24,627 bases of DNA from Bacteroidota bacterium (GTDB lineage Bacteria; Bacteroidota; Bacteroidia; Chitinophagales; Chitinophagaceae). The notes under the pieces were generated by a model. That model was not told where the DNA came from and ran no database searches. It was given only the letters and a program-made list of their open reading frames with translations. Position 1 is the stretch's first letter, and every line of letters begins with the position of its first letter. The DNA lies in the NCBI GenBank assembly GCA_023412975.1, contig JAEZRB010000033.1:1-24627 (forward strand). Reading direction: 5' to 3'. The translations under genes were made by a program, and so were the position numbers. Shown one piece after another: positions 1-7,445 of this stretch.

Positions 1-185
1 ACCTTATTACCTTAGTAAAAAGTCATTTCAATAACACTAACCTTATTACCTTATCCACTGAAAAATAAGGGAAATAAGGTTGTTTCCTGTATAGCTTTTT
101 ATGTTACTAAGGTAATAAGGTTTTCAAACTCCTGCTATAACAATGCTCATCAGCCAGCTTAAGGGAAAATTTGAAATACACCCGG
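1..185. repeat. Nested inverted repeat, copy 1 (left end cut by window)
   Basis: An outer arm at 1-18 is the perfect reverse complement of 104-121, with ACCTTATTACCTTAGTAA as the left arm. Inside lies a second, imperfect hairpin, 39-54 against 65-81, built from the same AACCTTATT word. A flank at 161-185 (AAGGGAAAATTTGAAATA onward) matches 23479-23503 at 23 of 25 positions, which ties this copy to the one near the right end of the window. The left boundary is outside the window. No coding potential is seen; 122-324 contains only this flank, a small GCAGGT/ACCTGC hairpin (about 186-202) and AT-rich leader before the first gene. Confidence 0.8.
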
Positions 186-324
186 CAGGTTTGTTACCTG
201 CGGCTGCATTGCTGGATGATTCCAAACCGGCTTCCTTAAAAATGAATCATCATTATTCATTTATCTTCATATCGCATCATTCGTCATTTAATTTTTATCG
301 GCAACATTTTTGTAAACACTACAC

Positions 325-1293
325 ATGCACCCTTTCCGAGTAATCCTCACAACGATCTTATATTTTCTTTTTTGCCTGTCTTCCCGTACCGCAAACGCCC
401 GGCCAGATACTATACCCGGTTTGATCCGGCAGCCGGGATCGGTTCATTTCCTGGTCATGGGTGACTGGGGCGCCAGGGGTTCTGCTTCCCAGCTAAAAGT
501 AGCTTCCGCGATGGAAGCAGCAGCCAGCCAGTTGGGAATATCATTTATGATCATTACGGGCGACAATTTCTACCCTTCAGGTGTCAGCAGCACGGAGGAT
601 ACTCACTGGAAGGAGTCTTTTGAAAACGTCTATGACCACCCGTCCCTGCAGTGTAGATGGTTGCCCGTTTTGGGCAATCATGACTACGATCAGAATGTGG
701 ACGCCCAGGTGAATTATACAAAACAAAGCGATCGCTGGTTTATGCCCGCCCGATATTTTGATAGTAGCTTTGCCCTCGGAACTGATTCTGTTCTGCTTGT
801 TTTCCTGGATACCGAACCTATAGAGAGACAGCTACGAGGTATACCGGTTGATACAACTAAATATTCCGTAGACTATGTCGATACCCAACTGAAATGGTTT
901 GAAGCGAAGCTAAAAAATAGTTCTGCCCGTTGGAAAATCGTTACCGGTCATCACCCCCTGCACACGGGAGGCAGTAGAAGGCACAATGGCAGGATAAAGA
1001 AATTACGACGATTATTGCAACCTGTTTTACATGCCAGCAATGTAACCTTCTATTTTTCCGGGCATGAACACCACCTCGAATTATTAAAGCCGAAAGGGCC
1101 CACGCATTATATCATCTCTGGCGCGGGAGTTGAGGCCCGGCATGTTGGATGGCTAAAAAGGTACAGGCGGTTTGCAGCGAGGAAACGCGGACTTGTTGCG
1201 GTCTCAATATCTCCAACTACCGCGTTGATACAGTTTATCAGTGAAGATCAAGAAGTGCTCCACCGGCAATATATCAGGCCGAATGAACCATGA
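325..1293 (+). CDS. Secreted purple acid phosphatase-like metallophosphoesterase
   Basis: A 322-residue protein of the calcineurin-like metallophosphoesterase superfamily, closest in motif layout to tartrate-resistant (type 5) acid phosphatases. These hydrolyse phosphomonoesters with a dinuclear metal centre. Visible metal-binding motifs are GDWG (46-49), GDNFY (79-83), GNHDY (117-121), GHHP (208-211) and GHEHH (246-250), in the expected order. Residues 1-26 look like a Sec signal peptide ending near ANA, so the enzyme probably acts in the periplasm or outside. The C-terminus is basic (RYRRFAARKR, 279-288). It is followed after 45 bp by a second phosphoesterase on the same strand, suggesting a phosphate-scavenging or phosphoester-processing operon. 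The natural substrate cannot be read from sequence. Confidence 0.85.
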   Translation: MHPFRVILTTILYFLFCLSSRTANARPDTIPGLIRQPGSVHFLVMGDWGARGSASQLKVASAMEAAASQLGISFMIITGDNFYPSGVSSTEDTHWKESFENVYDHPSLQCRWLPVLGNHDYDQNVDAQVNYTKQSDRWFMPARYFDSSFALGTDSVLLVFLDTEPIERQLRGIPVDTTKYSVDYVDTQLKWFEAKLKNSSARWKIVTGHHPLHTGGSRRHNGRIKKLRRLLQPVLHASNVTFYFSGHEHHLELLKPKGPTHYIISGAGVEARHVGWLKRYRRFAARKRGLVAVSISPTTALIQFISEDQEVLHRQYIRPNEP

Positions 1294-1338
1294 CAGAAAT
1301 AAATTGTTGAATGATGTGACGTTAAACCAATTCCAGTT

Positions 1339-2130
1339 ATGCGAAGTTTATTACTCTCATTAGCGGTGTTATTTCTATTTGCATCCTGCAAGAGATTCAT
1401 GTTCCACCCCAATGAAATAAGACCCGATGTAAAAGGGCTGAATGCGACAAATATCAGCAAGATCTCAGCGCTTCCCGTTAAACAGGATTTCAACTTTATA
1501 CTCCTTGGCGATACACAACGGTTTTATGAAGAACTTGAAGACTTCGTAACCCATGCCAATACACTTGACTCTGTGGCATTTGTGCTGTTGGCGGGCGACC
1601 TGGTGGATTTTGGCCTTAGCAAAGAATACAATTGGGTGGCAAAGGCGCTAAGCAAACTTGAACTCCCTTATGTATCGGTTATCGGTAACCACGACATGGT
1701 TGCTAATGGACGAAAGATATTCAATGAAATGTTTGGCCCGGAAAATTTTAGTTTTTCCTATGGTAAGAACAAATTCATTTGCATCAATACAAACTCAAGG
1801 GAATCTGATTATGACGGAAAAATTCCCGATATCAACTGGCTGGCGGGGGAACTAAATAACAGCGATGCTTTCGATAATATTTTTGTTGTGTCGCATGTGC
1901 CGCCTTATAGCGTCGATTTCGACAATAACCTCGAACCTGCGTTCGTAAATTTATTAGCCGCACAGCCTAAGACAAGGATCTCACTCCACGGTCACGAGCA
2001 TAACTATAATCTCTCTTACCCTTACAATGGGACTATACCCTACCTGGTAGCCGCCGCGGCAAGTCGAAAAAGTTATGTAATGATCAGTGTTCGTGGTAGT
2101 CAAATTACAATTAACGAAAAATATTACTGA
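1339..2130 (+). CDS. Metallophosphoesterase lipoprotein
   Basis: A 263-residue calcineurin-like phosphoesterase with a lipoprotein signal: a hydrophobic stretch followed by LFASC, with Cys17 as the lipidation site. Metal-binding motifs are GDTQ (57-60), GDLVD (86-90), GNHDM (116-120), SHVPPY (185-190) and GHEHNY (218-223), so the catalytic set appears intact. It differs from the upstream phosphatase in lacking GDNFY and in being membrane-anchored, so the two are not simple duplicates. The TGA stop at 2128-2130 overlaps the ATG of the next gene by one base, consistent with translational coupling. Substrate unknown. Confidence 0.82.
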   Translation: MRSLLLSLAVLFLFASCKRFMFHPNEIRPDVKGLNATNISKISALPVKQDFNFILLGDTQRFYEELEDFVTHANTLDSVAFVLLAGDLVDFGLSKEYNWVAKALSKLELPYVSVIGNHDMVANGRKIFNEMFGPENFSFSYGKNKFICINTNSRESDYDGKIPDINWLAGELNNSDAFDNIFVVSHVPPYSVDFDNNLEPAFVNLLAAQPKTRISLHGHEHNYNLSYPYNGTIPYLVAAAASRKSYVMISVRGSQITINEKYY

Positions 2131-2693
2131 TGAAAACCTGGATAACCGGCTGCATGTTTTTACTCGCTGTGCTCAATGCGGGTGCACAACAGAAAAAAAG
2201 ACCCGGCATTACGCCGGATCATCTCAAACTGCAGTATGCGGGATCGATCGGTTTTATTTCTGTAGGTGCAGGCTATGAATGGGCGAAGAAAAAAATTCAT
2301 AGTGATCTCTACTACGGCTACTCACCTGCTGGCGTGAGTGGCGTAGACATCCACTCGGTGACCGGCAAGTTTACCTGGAAACCGTTTTCGAAAACATTAG
2401 ACAACGATGTGCAATTGGACCTGCTTACCACCGGCCTGCTGGTCAATTATGCATTTGGCAGCCGTTATCACCTGTTTTCGCGTACGAAATATTCCTTTGT
2501 ATATTATGGTTTCCCCACGGCCGCGCATATTAATTTTTTTGTGGGTGGCGGCATTTCCAAAAAAAGAACGGGCCTGTATTATGAACTGGGGATCACCGAC
2601 CGCGACCTTGTAAGCTACGCAAACAACACCCGGACTATCGGCTTTTTAGAGATCGTCAATATCGGTATCGGCGCACGCTATCGTCTTCGCTAA
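2130..2693 (+). CDS. Putative outer-membrane beta-barrel protein
   Basis: A 187-residue protein with an N-terminal signal peptide (about 1-19, ending NAGA before QQKK). The mature part alternates hydrophobic and polar residues with many aromatic-ended strands (for example SDLYYGYS, SRYHLFSRTKYSFVYYG, GLYYELG) and finishes with GIGARYRLR. This pattern fits a small outer-membrane beta-barrel, but no named family is recognised. Its start overlaps the stop of the phosphoesterase lipoprotein gene (TGATG), so it is probably the third gene of that operon and may serve the same envelope process. No catalytic motif is visible. Confidence 0.7.
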   Translation: MKTWITGCMFLLAVLNAGAQQKKRPGITPDHLKLQYAGSIGFISVGAGYEWAKKKIHSDLYYGYSPAGVSGVDIHSVTGKFTWKPFSKTLDNDVQLDLLTTGLLVNYAFGSRYHLFSRTKYSFVYYGFPTAAHINFFVGGGISKKRTGLYYELGITDRDLVSYANNTRTIGFLEIVNIGIGARYRLR

Positions 2694-2721
2694 AAACGTA
2701 TCTTTAGATAAAAGCCCGCAT

Positions 2722-2982
2722 ATGTCGAACTCCTTCAAAGAAAGCTTCACGCTCAAAGGCGAGCAATTGCTCAATAAGATCAAAGAACTGATCGCAGAGG
2801 GTAATGTCAGGAAAATTACCATCCATGATAAGAATGGCAAGGAGATCATGTCTTTTCCGCTGACCATTGGCGTGGTTGGCGCGGTACTCGCCCCGGTGCT
2901 GGCCGCTGTCGGCGCACTCGCTGCCCTGATTGGGGAGTGTACGCTTTCTGTAGAGAGGGAGGGGACTGGGACGAATCAATAA
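2722..2982 (+). CDS. DUF4342 domain protein
   Basis: A short protein (86 residues) matching the DUF4342 pattern as I know it: an N-terminal helix (KESFTLKGEQLLNKIKELIAEGN), a short beta stretch (VRKITIHDKNGKEIMSFPL), a hydrophobic segment (about 48-69, GVVGAVLAPVLAAVGALAAL) and an acidic/basic tail (VEREG). The function of the family is not established; the hydrophobic segment suggests membrane association. A TATCTTTA box (2699-2706) lies 15 bp before the ATG and could be a -7 promoter element, which would make this a separate transcript. It is the last gene before the cassette-like region. Confidence 0.82.
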   Translation: MSNSFKESFTLKGEQLLNKIKELIAEGNVRKITIHDKNGKEIMSFPLTIGVVGAVLAPVLAAVGALAALIGECTLSVEREGTGTNQ

Positions 2983-3070
2983 ACAGCGGGTCAAGCCGTT
3001 GTCGTCTGATTCATTTACGCTACTCCCCTGCTTCCGCGTAATTTTTTATAGAATGTTGAAGAATATTGAG

Positions 3071-3132
3071 TTAAACAAATTGTTTTGCTATTTTGTGTAG
3101 CGGATAATAGCGTAAATACAGTTGTTGCATGC
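3071..3132 (+). other. attC-like recombination site 0 (left end of cassette array)
   Basis: A short site of about 62 bp. It has a TTAAAC left core (3071-3076), the hallmark TTGTTTTGC, an internal stem GCTATT (3087-3092) pairing with AATAGC (3106-3111), and a right core GTTGCATGC (3124-3132). Size and layout (outer cores, inner imperfect stem) are those of a compact attC. The left and right cores pair poorly with each other, as often at array junctions. The right core pairs with the end of its own cassette (see 4034-4046). Confidence 0.45.
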
Positions 3133-3141
3133 AAGCTTAAT

Positions 3142-4023
3142 ATGACACCCTACGAGTTAACAAATAATCAAAGAAAATATTTCGGACTTCGTTTAGTTGC
3201 CGACAATTGGGACAAAGTCAAACTGAGTGACACAGTTACTATCTATTATCAAGGCGACAAGATTGTTAAGGTATTGAACTACAGTTTGGGATATTTTGAG
3301 TATGACACAAGTATCGAAACAAAGCACCGACAAACTCTTGTTCCAAGAACCGCTAATGGCAAGGAGCAAAAACTGACCATTTCTAAAATATTAAAGACGA
3401 AAGGTTCAGGCATTCAGTTTTCAGGTTCGTTTCAAGGCGGCGGTATTCATGTGTATGACAACAGACGAAACCTGTTCTTCATTAAAAACTTTTCAGAAGA
3501 TGGCGACATCAAAAATTATAATGACATTGAAAAATGGGTAACAGATTATATAGGCAAAGCTCCAGTAAATTATTTTGAATGGCTGAACAAGGAGTTGTCT
3601 CAAAAACGACTAAGAATTAAAGTCGAAGAAGGGGATATTGTAGCTTTTAAAATTGCACATGGACAATACGGTTTTGCAAGAGTATTATTTGATGTATTCG
3701 CTCAAAAACAAAAAGGAAATGTTGTTTCACCAAATTTATATTGGTTTCATCCAAAATCATTGATAGTAGCTCCTTACGCATATTATGCCGACACATTGCT
3801 TATAGACGTAGACAAGCTTGTAAACAAGAATACCTTGCCGACACTTTGCATTTTTGACCTCGATGTTTATCGTGGGGAGATGCCAATTGTTGGGCACAAG
3901 CCTTTATCACTAAAAGACAAACTAATTCCGTTTCCTGACAAACCTGAAACATCAATTACGATACCATATACGAAGACAGACATTGAAACATTCATTTCGA
4001 CAAATGGAACGGAAAATATTTGA
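3142..4023 (+). CDS. Imm26-type immunity protein in cassette A
   Basis: A protein of about 293 residues. An upstream in-frame TTG at 3085 exists but lies inside the attC-like site, so the ATG at 3142 is preferred. The N-terminus (MTPYELTNNQRKYFGL) and the C-terminal half with EEGDIVAFKI (162-171) followed by GQYGFARVL resemble the Imm26 immunity family, whose members neutralise polymorphic or contact-dependent toxins. No signal peptide, so cytoplasmic. No toxin gene is adjacent, so it would be an orphan immunity gene. It is AT-rich compared with the flanking core genes and is bracketed by matching inverted cassette ends (3124-3136 and 4034-4046), which suggests horizontal acquisition. The family call is from remembered sequence pattern, not a search. 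Confidence 0.72.
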   Translation: MTPYELTNNQRKYFGLRLVADNWDKVKLSDTVTIYYQGDKIVKVLNYSLGYFEYDTSIETKHRQTLVPRTANGKEQKLTISKILKTKGSGIQFSGSFQGGGIHVYDNRRNLFFIKNFSEDGDIKNYNDIEKWVTDYIGKAPVNYFEWLNKELSQKRLRIKVEEGDIVAFKIAHGQYGFARVLFDVFAQKQKGNVVSPNLYWFHPKSLIVAPYAYYADTLLIDVDKLVNKNTLPTLCIFDLDVYRGEMPIVGHKPLSLKDKLIPFPDKPETSITIPYTKTDIETFISTNGTENI

Positions 4024-4033
4024 CAGAACGAAA

Positions 4034-4234
4034 GCCTGCATGCAACATTCAGTTTTGCGTCAGCAGGGGGCGATGAATAAATCCTCATCTTAGTACTACC
4101 AGCTGCATATCCGGCTGACCGTACTCAGATGAGCCGTAGAATCTATTCTCAGCTTTTGTAACTTACATCGGCTGCAGTTCCGGGCTGAACGTTTTCAAAT
4201 GCCCTGCAAACGCAAAGCTGTGGCCCTTGTGTGC
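4034..4234 (+). other. attC-like site 1
   Basis: A non-coding stretch between two + strand genes. The left core GCCTGCATGCAAC (4034-4046) is the reverse complement of 3124-3136 at 12 of 13 positions, that is, of the start of the same cassette. It is followed by the array hallmark ATTCAGTTTTGCG (4047-4059). The right side carries CGCAAAGCTGTGG and the core CTTGTGTGC (4226-4234). The central part is variable, as in long attC sites. No ORF is supported here. Confidence 0.6.
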
Positions 4235-4262
4235 GATTTTTCAAATCATAAAAAAAAAGTAA

Positions 4263-4685
4263 ATGAAGTCTTTTGGATTTAGAGTTGCAAAATTGTTGCT
4301 ATTAATAGGAGTAATATCTATGCTAGTCGGTTGTACGTTTACAACCATGACACCGAATTATCCTCAATTCACGGTACAACCTGCTTCTATTTCGGCTGAT
4401 ATCGGATCCTTAATTCCGACCGAACATGTTAAGCTTGCTGGTAGTAAAGTAAAAACCAACGGACAAACTACCTCCGAACTCGCAATAACCGTCATAAATG
4501 CAGTTAATCCTCCAAAAGATGGCGACCAATATGAAAAGTTGGCCGAAGAAATCGCACAAGTATTAAAACATGCTCTGAAAGACCCTAATCAATACGACAC
4601 TTATAAGGTCATCTTTTTCTTTGATGGCACCAAAGCAGTCCATGGTGAATCGATATCAACCGAATTTTTTTTTTCCTTCAAGTGA
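4263..4685 (+). CDS. Small lipoprotein of unknown function in cassette B
   Basis: A 140-residue protein with a lipoprotein signal: basic start, hydrophobic core, then MLVGC with the Cys at 24. The mature domain has two beta-like stretches (EHVKLAGSKVKTNGQTTSELAITVINAVN and YKVIFFFDGTKAVHGESISTEFFFSFK) around a helix (YEKLAEEIAQVLKHALKD). No family is recognised. It probably sits on the periplasmic face of a membrane. It is the only gene between attC-like sites 1 and 2 and starts about 30 bp after the right core of site 1, the usual position of a cassette gene. The oligo-A run just before the ATG hides any Shine-Dalgarno sequence, which is common in Bacteroidota. Confidence 0.7.
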   Translation: MKSFGFRVAKLLLLIGVISMLVGCTFTTMTPNYPQFTVQPASISADIGSLIPTEHVKLAGSKVKTNGQTTSELAITVINAVNPPKDGDQYEKLAEEIAQVLKHALKDPNQYDTYKVIFFFDGTKAVHGESISTEFFFSFK

Positions 4686-4695
4686 TCTTTAACCT

Positions 4696-4855
4696 CACAT
4701 AACAAGCGGTTTGGCACACAGGCGGGTTCAGTGCATATCCTGGTCGACAGTAATTCTGCTGAACTTTTGTATATTGGCCTTAAATAAAAAAGTTACGGCC
4801 AAGCCGAGCGACAGTAACACGGACTAACGGCACGCCAAGGCTCTGGCGTTGGCAG
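4696..4855 (+). other. attC-like site 2
   Basis: Left core CACATAAC (4696-4703), followed directly by AAGCGGTTTGGC, and right side CCAAGGCTCTGGC leading into the core GTTGGCAG (4848-4855). The left core can pair with the start of its own cassette (CTTGTGTG, 4226-4233) with one G-T pair and a mismatch only at the outermost base. The right core GTTGGCAG is the exact reverse complement of CTGCCAAC at 6347-6354. Non-coding. Confidence 0.65.
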
Positions 4856-4863
4856 AAATACAA

Positions 4864-6336
4864 ATGAAACATCTTGTTACCATAGTCATCCTGACCTCTA
4901 CCCTAAATTGTTTTGGACAGCATTTTCAGTTTGACAAGACAAAGATTTCGAGTCAGACAAAAACAATCGTTGCGAAAATTGAAAAGGAAAATACGCTAAT
5001 GGGTAGTGCAGTTGGCAACGGTGGCACACGACCTAAACAATTTGACAACTTTACAGCATTACAAAAGGTAGCGACAAAAGGTGAACTTCAAGAGCTAACT
5101 AACCATCCAAACGGTGTAGTTCGTTGCTATTCTTTTTGGGCATTGACATACGATTCTTCAATTAATCTGCTCCCAATAATTATTAAACATATTCCTGACG
5201 AGGAAAATGTGAGTACAATGTTCGGGTGTATTGTGAGTGGTGAAAAAGTAGGAGATTTTTTTATTAGCCTTGTTACTCCCCAGTATGTTGACCCAAACTC
5301 AAAAAAACTTACCCCTGAAGAATTCAACTACTTAGACAGCATTCTTATTTATACACCAAATAAGTTGTACGCAAAAGAAAGTGCAATAAATCGGGTACTG
5401 CTAAACGAATCATCCTATGAAAGAGTTAGAGAACTTGTATTAAAAGAAAAGAATCAATCAGCTTTAGTAACGTTAGCCAAATTCAAACGAAAACAAGATA
5501 TTCCACTAATCCTAAATAACAAATTGACTGGCGAACGTTACGACCAACTTTTCTTTACTTACAAAGCAATTAGCGAGTTTCCGGACAATGCTTTTCTGCC
5601 TTTGTTGAAAAAGTCTTTGTATGAAGCAATTGACAAAGGAGCCTGGAGTACTGAATGGAGAGAACTTTATAAAGCTATTGCCAGCTTTAAAAATGACACT
5701 GCACTTGAACTTTTAAAAGTGCCATTCACTCAGACAAAACACGAAAACATTCGACAATATCACATAGACTTTATTTTCGGAGCAGTTCAGGATTTCTATA
5801 CACAGATTTATAATGAATTACTCTGGGCTATGTGGGAGAACGAAAAAAAGATAAACACGAATGTCTTCAAATTGCTTTACCCAACCAATCCAGAAAAGGC
5901 GTTTCAACTGACAAAAAAAACAATTCAAAATGCTGATGATTTTTATTATCTAAACCCAGGAGGTTACAGCGAAGAGGAAGAAACTCCCGTAAATCTTTTA
6001 GCTGTTATGCTTGACACAGTTTTAGTTAGGGACAGACCATATGCAATTGAGCTAATCAACGAGAATATAAGAAAGGTTAATGTTCATCATTTCCCAACAT
6101 TCGCAGACAAAGCCCTACAGTTAGGTGACACTTCTTTTGTATCATCCCTTTTTGAAAGACTTAAGATGGAAGATAATCCACATATTTATTTGAAAGTAGC
6201 TGAAATTTTGATAGCATTAAAAGACAAAGAAATCAATAAACGTATAATAGATGTAGCCAAGACAAACCCAGCATTAAGAAAAGATTGGGGAGGTAAAGAG
6301 TTCACGAAATTATTAAAGGACAATGGCATCAAGTGA
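4864..6336 (+). CDS. Secreted helical-repeat-like protein in cassette C
   Basis: A 490-residue protein. An upstream in-frame TTG (4849) lies inside the attC-like core, so the ATG at 4864 is chosen; it gives a clean signal peptide (MKHLVTIVILTSTLNCFGQ). The mature protein is rich in amphipathic helices of about 30-40 residues. Parts such as LQELTNHPNGVVRCYSFWAL and the ALVTLAKFKRKQDIPLIL region look like HEAT or armadillo-type repeats. No catalytic motif is seen. It is AT-rich with many Lys, Asn and Ile residues, and is the only gene in a cassette whose two 8-bp ends are exact inverted copies. HEAT-like is a tentative fold guess; function unknown. Confidence 0.72.
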   Translation: MKHLVTIVILTSTLNCFGQHFQFDKTKISSQTKTIVAKIEKENTLMGSAVGNGGTRPKQFDNFTALQKVATKGELQELTNHPNGVVRCYSFWALTYDSSINLLPIIIKHIPDEENVSTMFGCIVSGEKVGDFFISLVTPQYVDPNSKKLTPEEFNYLDSILIYTPNKLYAKESAINRVLLNESSYERVRELVLKEKNQSALVTLAKFKRKQDIPLILNNKLTGERYDQLFFTYKAISEFPDNAFLPLLKKSLYEAIDKGAWSTEWRELYKAIASFKNDTALELLKVPFTQTKHENIRQYHIDFIFGAVQDFYTQIYNELLWAMWENEKKINTNVFKLLYPTNPEKAFQLTKKTIQNADDFYYLNPGGYSEEEETPVNLLAVMLDTVLVRDRPYAIELINENIRKVNVHHFPTFADKALQLGDTSFVSSLFERLKMEDNPHIYLKVAEILIALKDKEINKRIIDVAKTNPALRKDWGGKEFTKLLKDNGIK

Positions 6337-6346
6337 GGATGTACTC

Positions 6347-6484
6347 CTGCCAACATGAACTGTTTTGCGCCAGGCTGGCTGAGGTGCAACTTGGAGCTTT
6401 TTGTTTCTATTAAACTTTAGTAATAGATTGATACTTTGTGCTCCCAAACCCGCCCGAGCGCAATCCTGAAAATGTTAGCCGCAT
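6347..6484 (+). other. attC-like site 3
   Basis: Left core CTGCCAAC (6347-6354), hallmark CTGTTTTGCGC and CAGGCTGGCTG, then right side CCCGCCCGAGCGCAA and the core GTTAGCCGCAT (6474-6484). The inner stem TTGCGC (6365-6370) pairs perfectly with GCGCAA (6458-6463) and can be extended with mismatches into the GGCTGG/CCCGCC segment. The spacer between is AT-rich and variable. The right core matches the end of the next cassette exactly over 11 bp (7258-7268). Confidence 0.7.
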
Positions 6485-6496
6485 CTGAAAACAACC

Positions 6497-6877
6497 ATGC
6501 ATCCAGATAAGCATAAAAATATTTTCAATCTTTCTCCACAGGACAGATACGGCTATTTCATCCGTAAAGTAGCTGACTTTGAGGAAGTGTGGCTTATTCA
6601 CGAAAAAGGTCAGTATGTTACATTGGGTGAAAATGAAGAGCAAATTGCAATTCCCGTTTGGCCTGAAAAAGAATTTGCAAAACTAATGTTAATGGATGAT
6701 TGGAAAGGCTATACTGTTGAAAGCATGAATGTTCATGATTTTGTTGAATGGCTCGACACTTTGGAAGGGGAAGGCTATAAAATAGCAGGGTTTCCTGGTA
6801 TTGACTTGAAAGGAGTTGTGGTCACAGCTGACGAGATGAAAAACCATATTATTTACGAATTGCAGCAATCCGAATGA
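6497..6877 (+). CDS. DUF2750-like protein in cassette D
   Basis: A 126-residue cytoplasmic protein resembling DUF2750. RYGYFIRKVADFEEVWLI (about 18-35), the IPVWPEKEFAKL segment, the VHDFVEWLDTLEGEGYKIAGFP segment and the closing LKGVVV are the patterns I associate with that family. DUF2750 proteins have no established biochemical function, though they are often found near other small accessory or immunity-like genes. The ATG lies 12 bp after the right core of attC-like site 3. The stop overlaps the next gene's start by four bases (ATGA), so the two are translationally coupled and travel as one cassette. Confidence 0.75.
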   Translation: MHPDKHKNIFNLSPQDRYGYFIRKVADFEEVWLIHEKGQYVTLGENEEQIAIPVWPEKEFAKLMLMDDWKGYTVESMNVHDFVEWLDTLEGEGYKIAGFPGIDLKGVVVTADEMKNHIIYELQQSE

Positions 6878-7257
6878 GCAACGCTTTTGTCAAACTTCCT
6901 ACCGGCAATATAGAGGTTGGCCACATCAGGGAAATGTATGATGAATTAAAAGGGACAACTTTTCAGCAATTGAAGTGGAGGCCAAGACCAGCGTTGTTTG
7001 AAAAGAATGGAAAGACAACATGGCTATATACCGGCCAGAAGTTCGACCCCGACTACATTGACCTGGTGGAAGACGGCTGGACACATGACGACTGCCAAAT
7101 TTGTTTTATCAGTATCGGCAAACACGAGAACCAATGCACACAAACCGAAGGCTACTTCAACGGCTACGAGTGGCTTTGTAATAGCTGCTTTGAAAACTTC
7201 ATGACGACTGACAATTTGGAAGAGAAGTTGACCGAATTGCAGCAGTACCAAAAGTAA
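6874..7257 (+). CDS. Small CxxC-motif protein coupled to DUF2750 gene
   Basis: A 127-residue protein, not assigned to a named family. The C-terminal half has two cysteine pairs: a CQIC motif (THDDCQICFISIG) and CNSC (WLCNSCFENF) separated by a His/Cys-containing linker (KHENQCTQTEGYF). This is typical of a small zinc-ribbon-like domain. The N-terminal part is mixed alpha/beta with a basic KWRPRPALF stretch. There is no signal peptide. The gene starts inside the stop of the DUF2750 gene (ATGA), making a two-gene unit. Its stop lies at the left core of attC-like site 4. A partner role with the DUF2750 protein is inferred only from the overlap. Confidence 0.7.
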   Translation: MSNAFVKLPTGNIEVGHIREMYDELKGTTFQQLKWRPRPALFEKNGKTTWLYTGQKFDPDYIDLVEDGWTHDDCQICFISIGKHENQCTQTEGYFNGYEWLCNSCFENFMTTDNLEEKLTELQQYQK

Positions 7258-7412
7258 ATGCGGCTAACAACAGTTTTGCAATAGGCTGGCTAATATAACA
7301 TGGGCTGAGCAGTAGATCGTTAATCAACTATTGAATAACTTGCCAGGCGACACTAGTTTAGTCCCAATAGCTGTCCGGAGTCGAAACTCTCAAAGCCCGG
7401 GCGCTTATGGCA
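7258..7412 (+). other. attC-like site 4
   Basis: Left core ATGCGGCTAAC (7258-7268) is the exact 11-bp reverse complement of 6474-6484, the start of the same cassette. It is followed by the hallmark AACAGTTTTGCAATAGGCTGG. The right side has CTCAAAGCCCGGGCG and the core CTTATGGCA (7404-7412), a divergent version of GTTGGCAG. It overlaps no supported coding sequence once the downstream start is moved to 7446. Confidence 0.65.
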
Positions 7413-7445
7413 AGGCAAGTGTTACACCACAAGAAATCAAAAGAC

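Noticed and set aside
143..343. 66-residue open frame before the first phosphatase gene
   Set aside because: It covers repeat flank and AT-rich leader, has no domain or signal, and overlaps the better supported start at 325.
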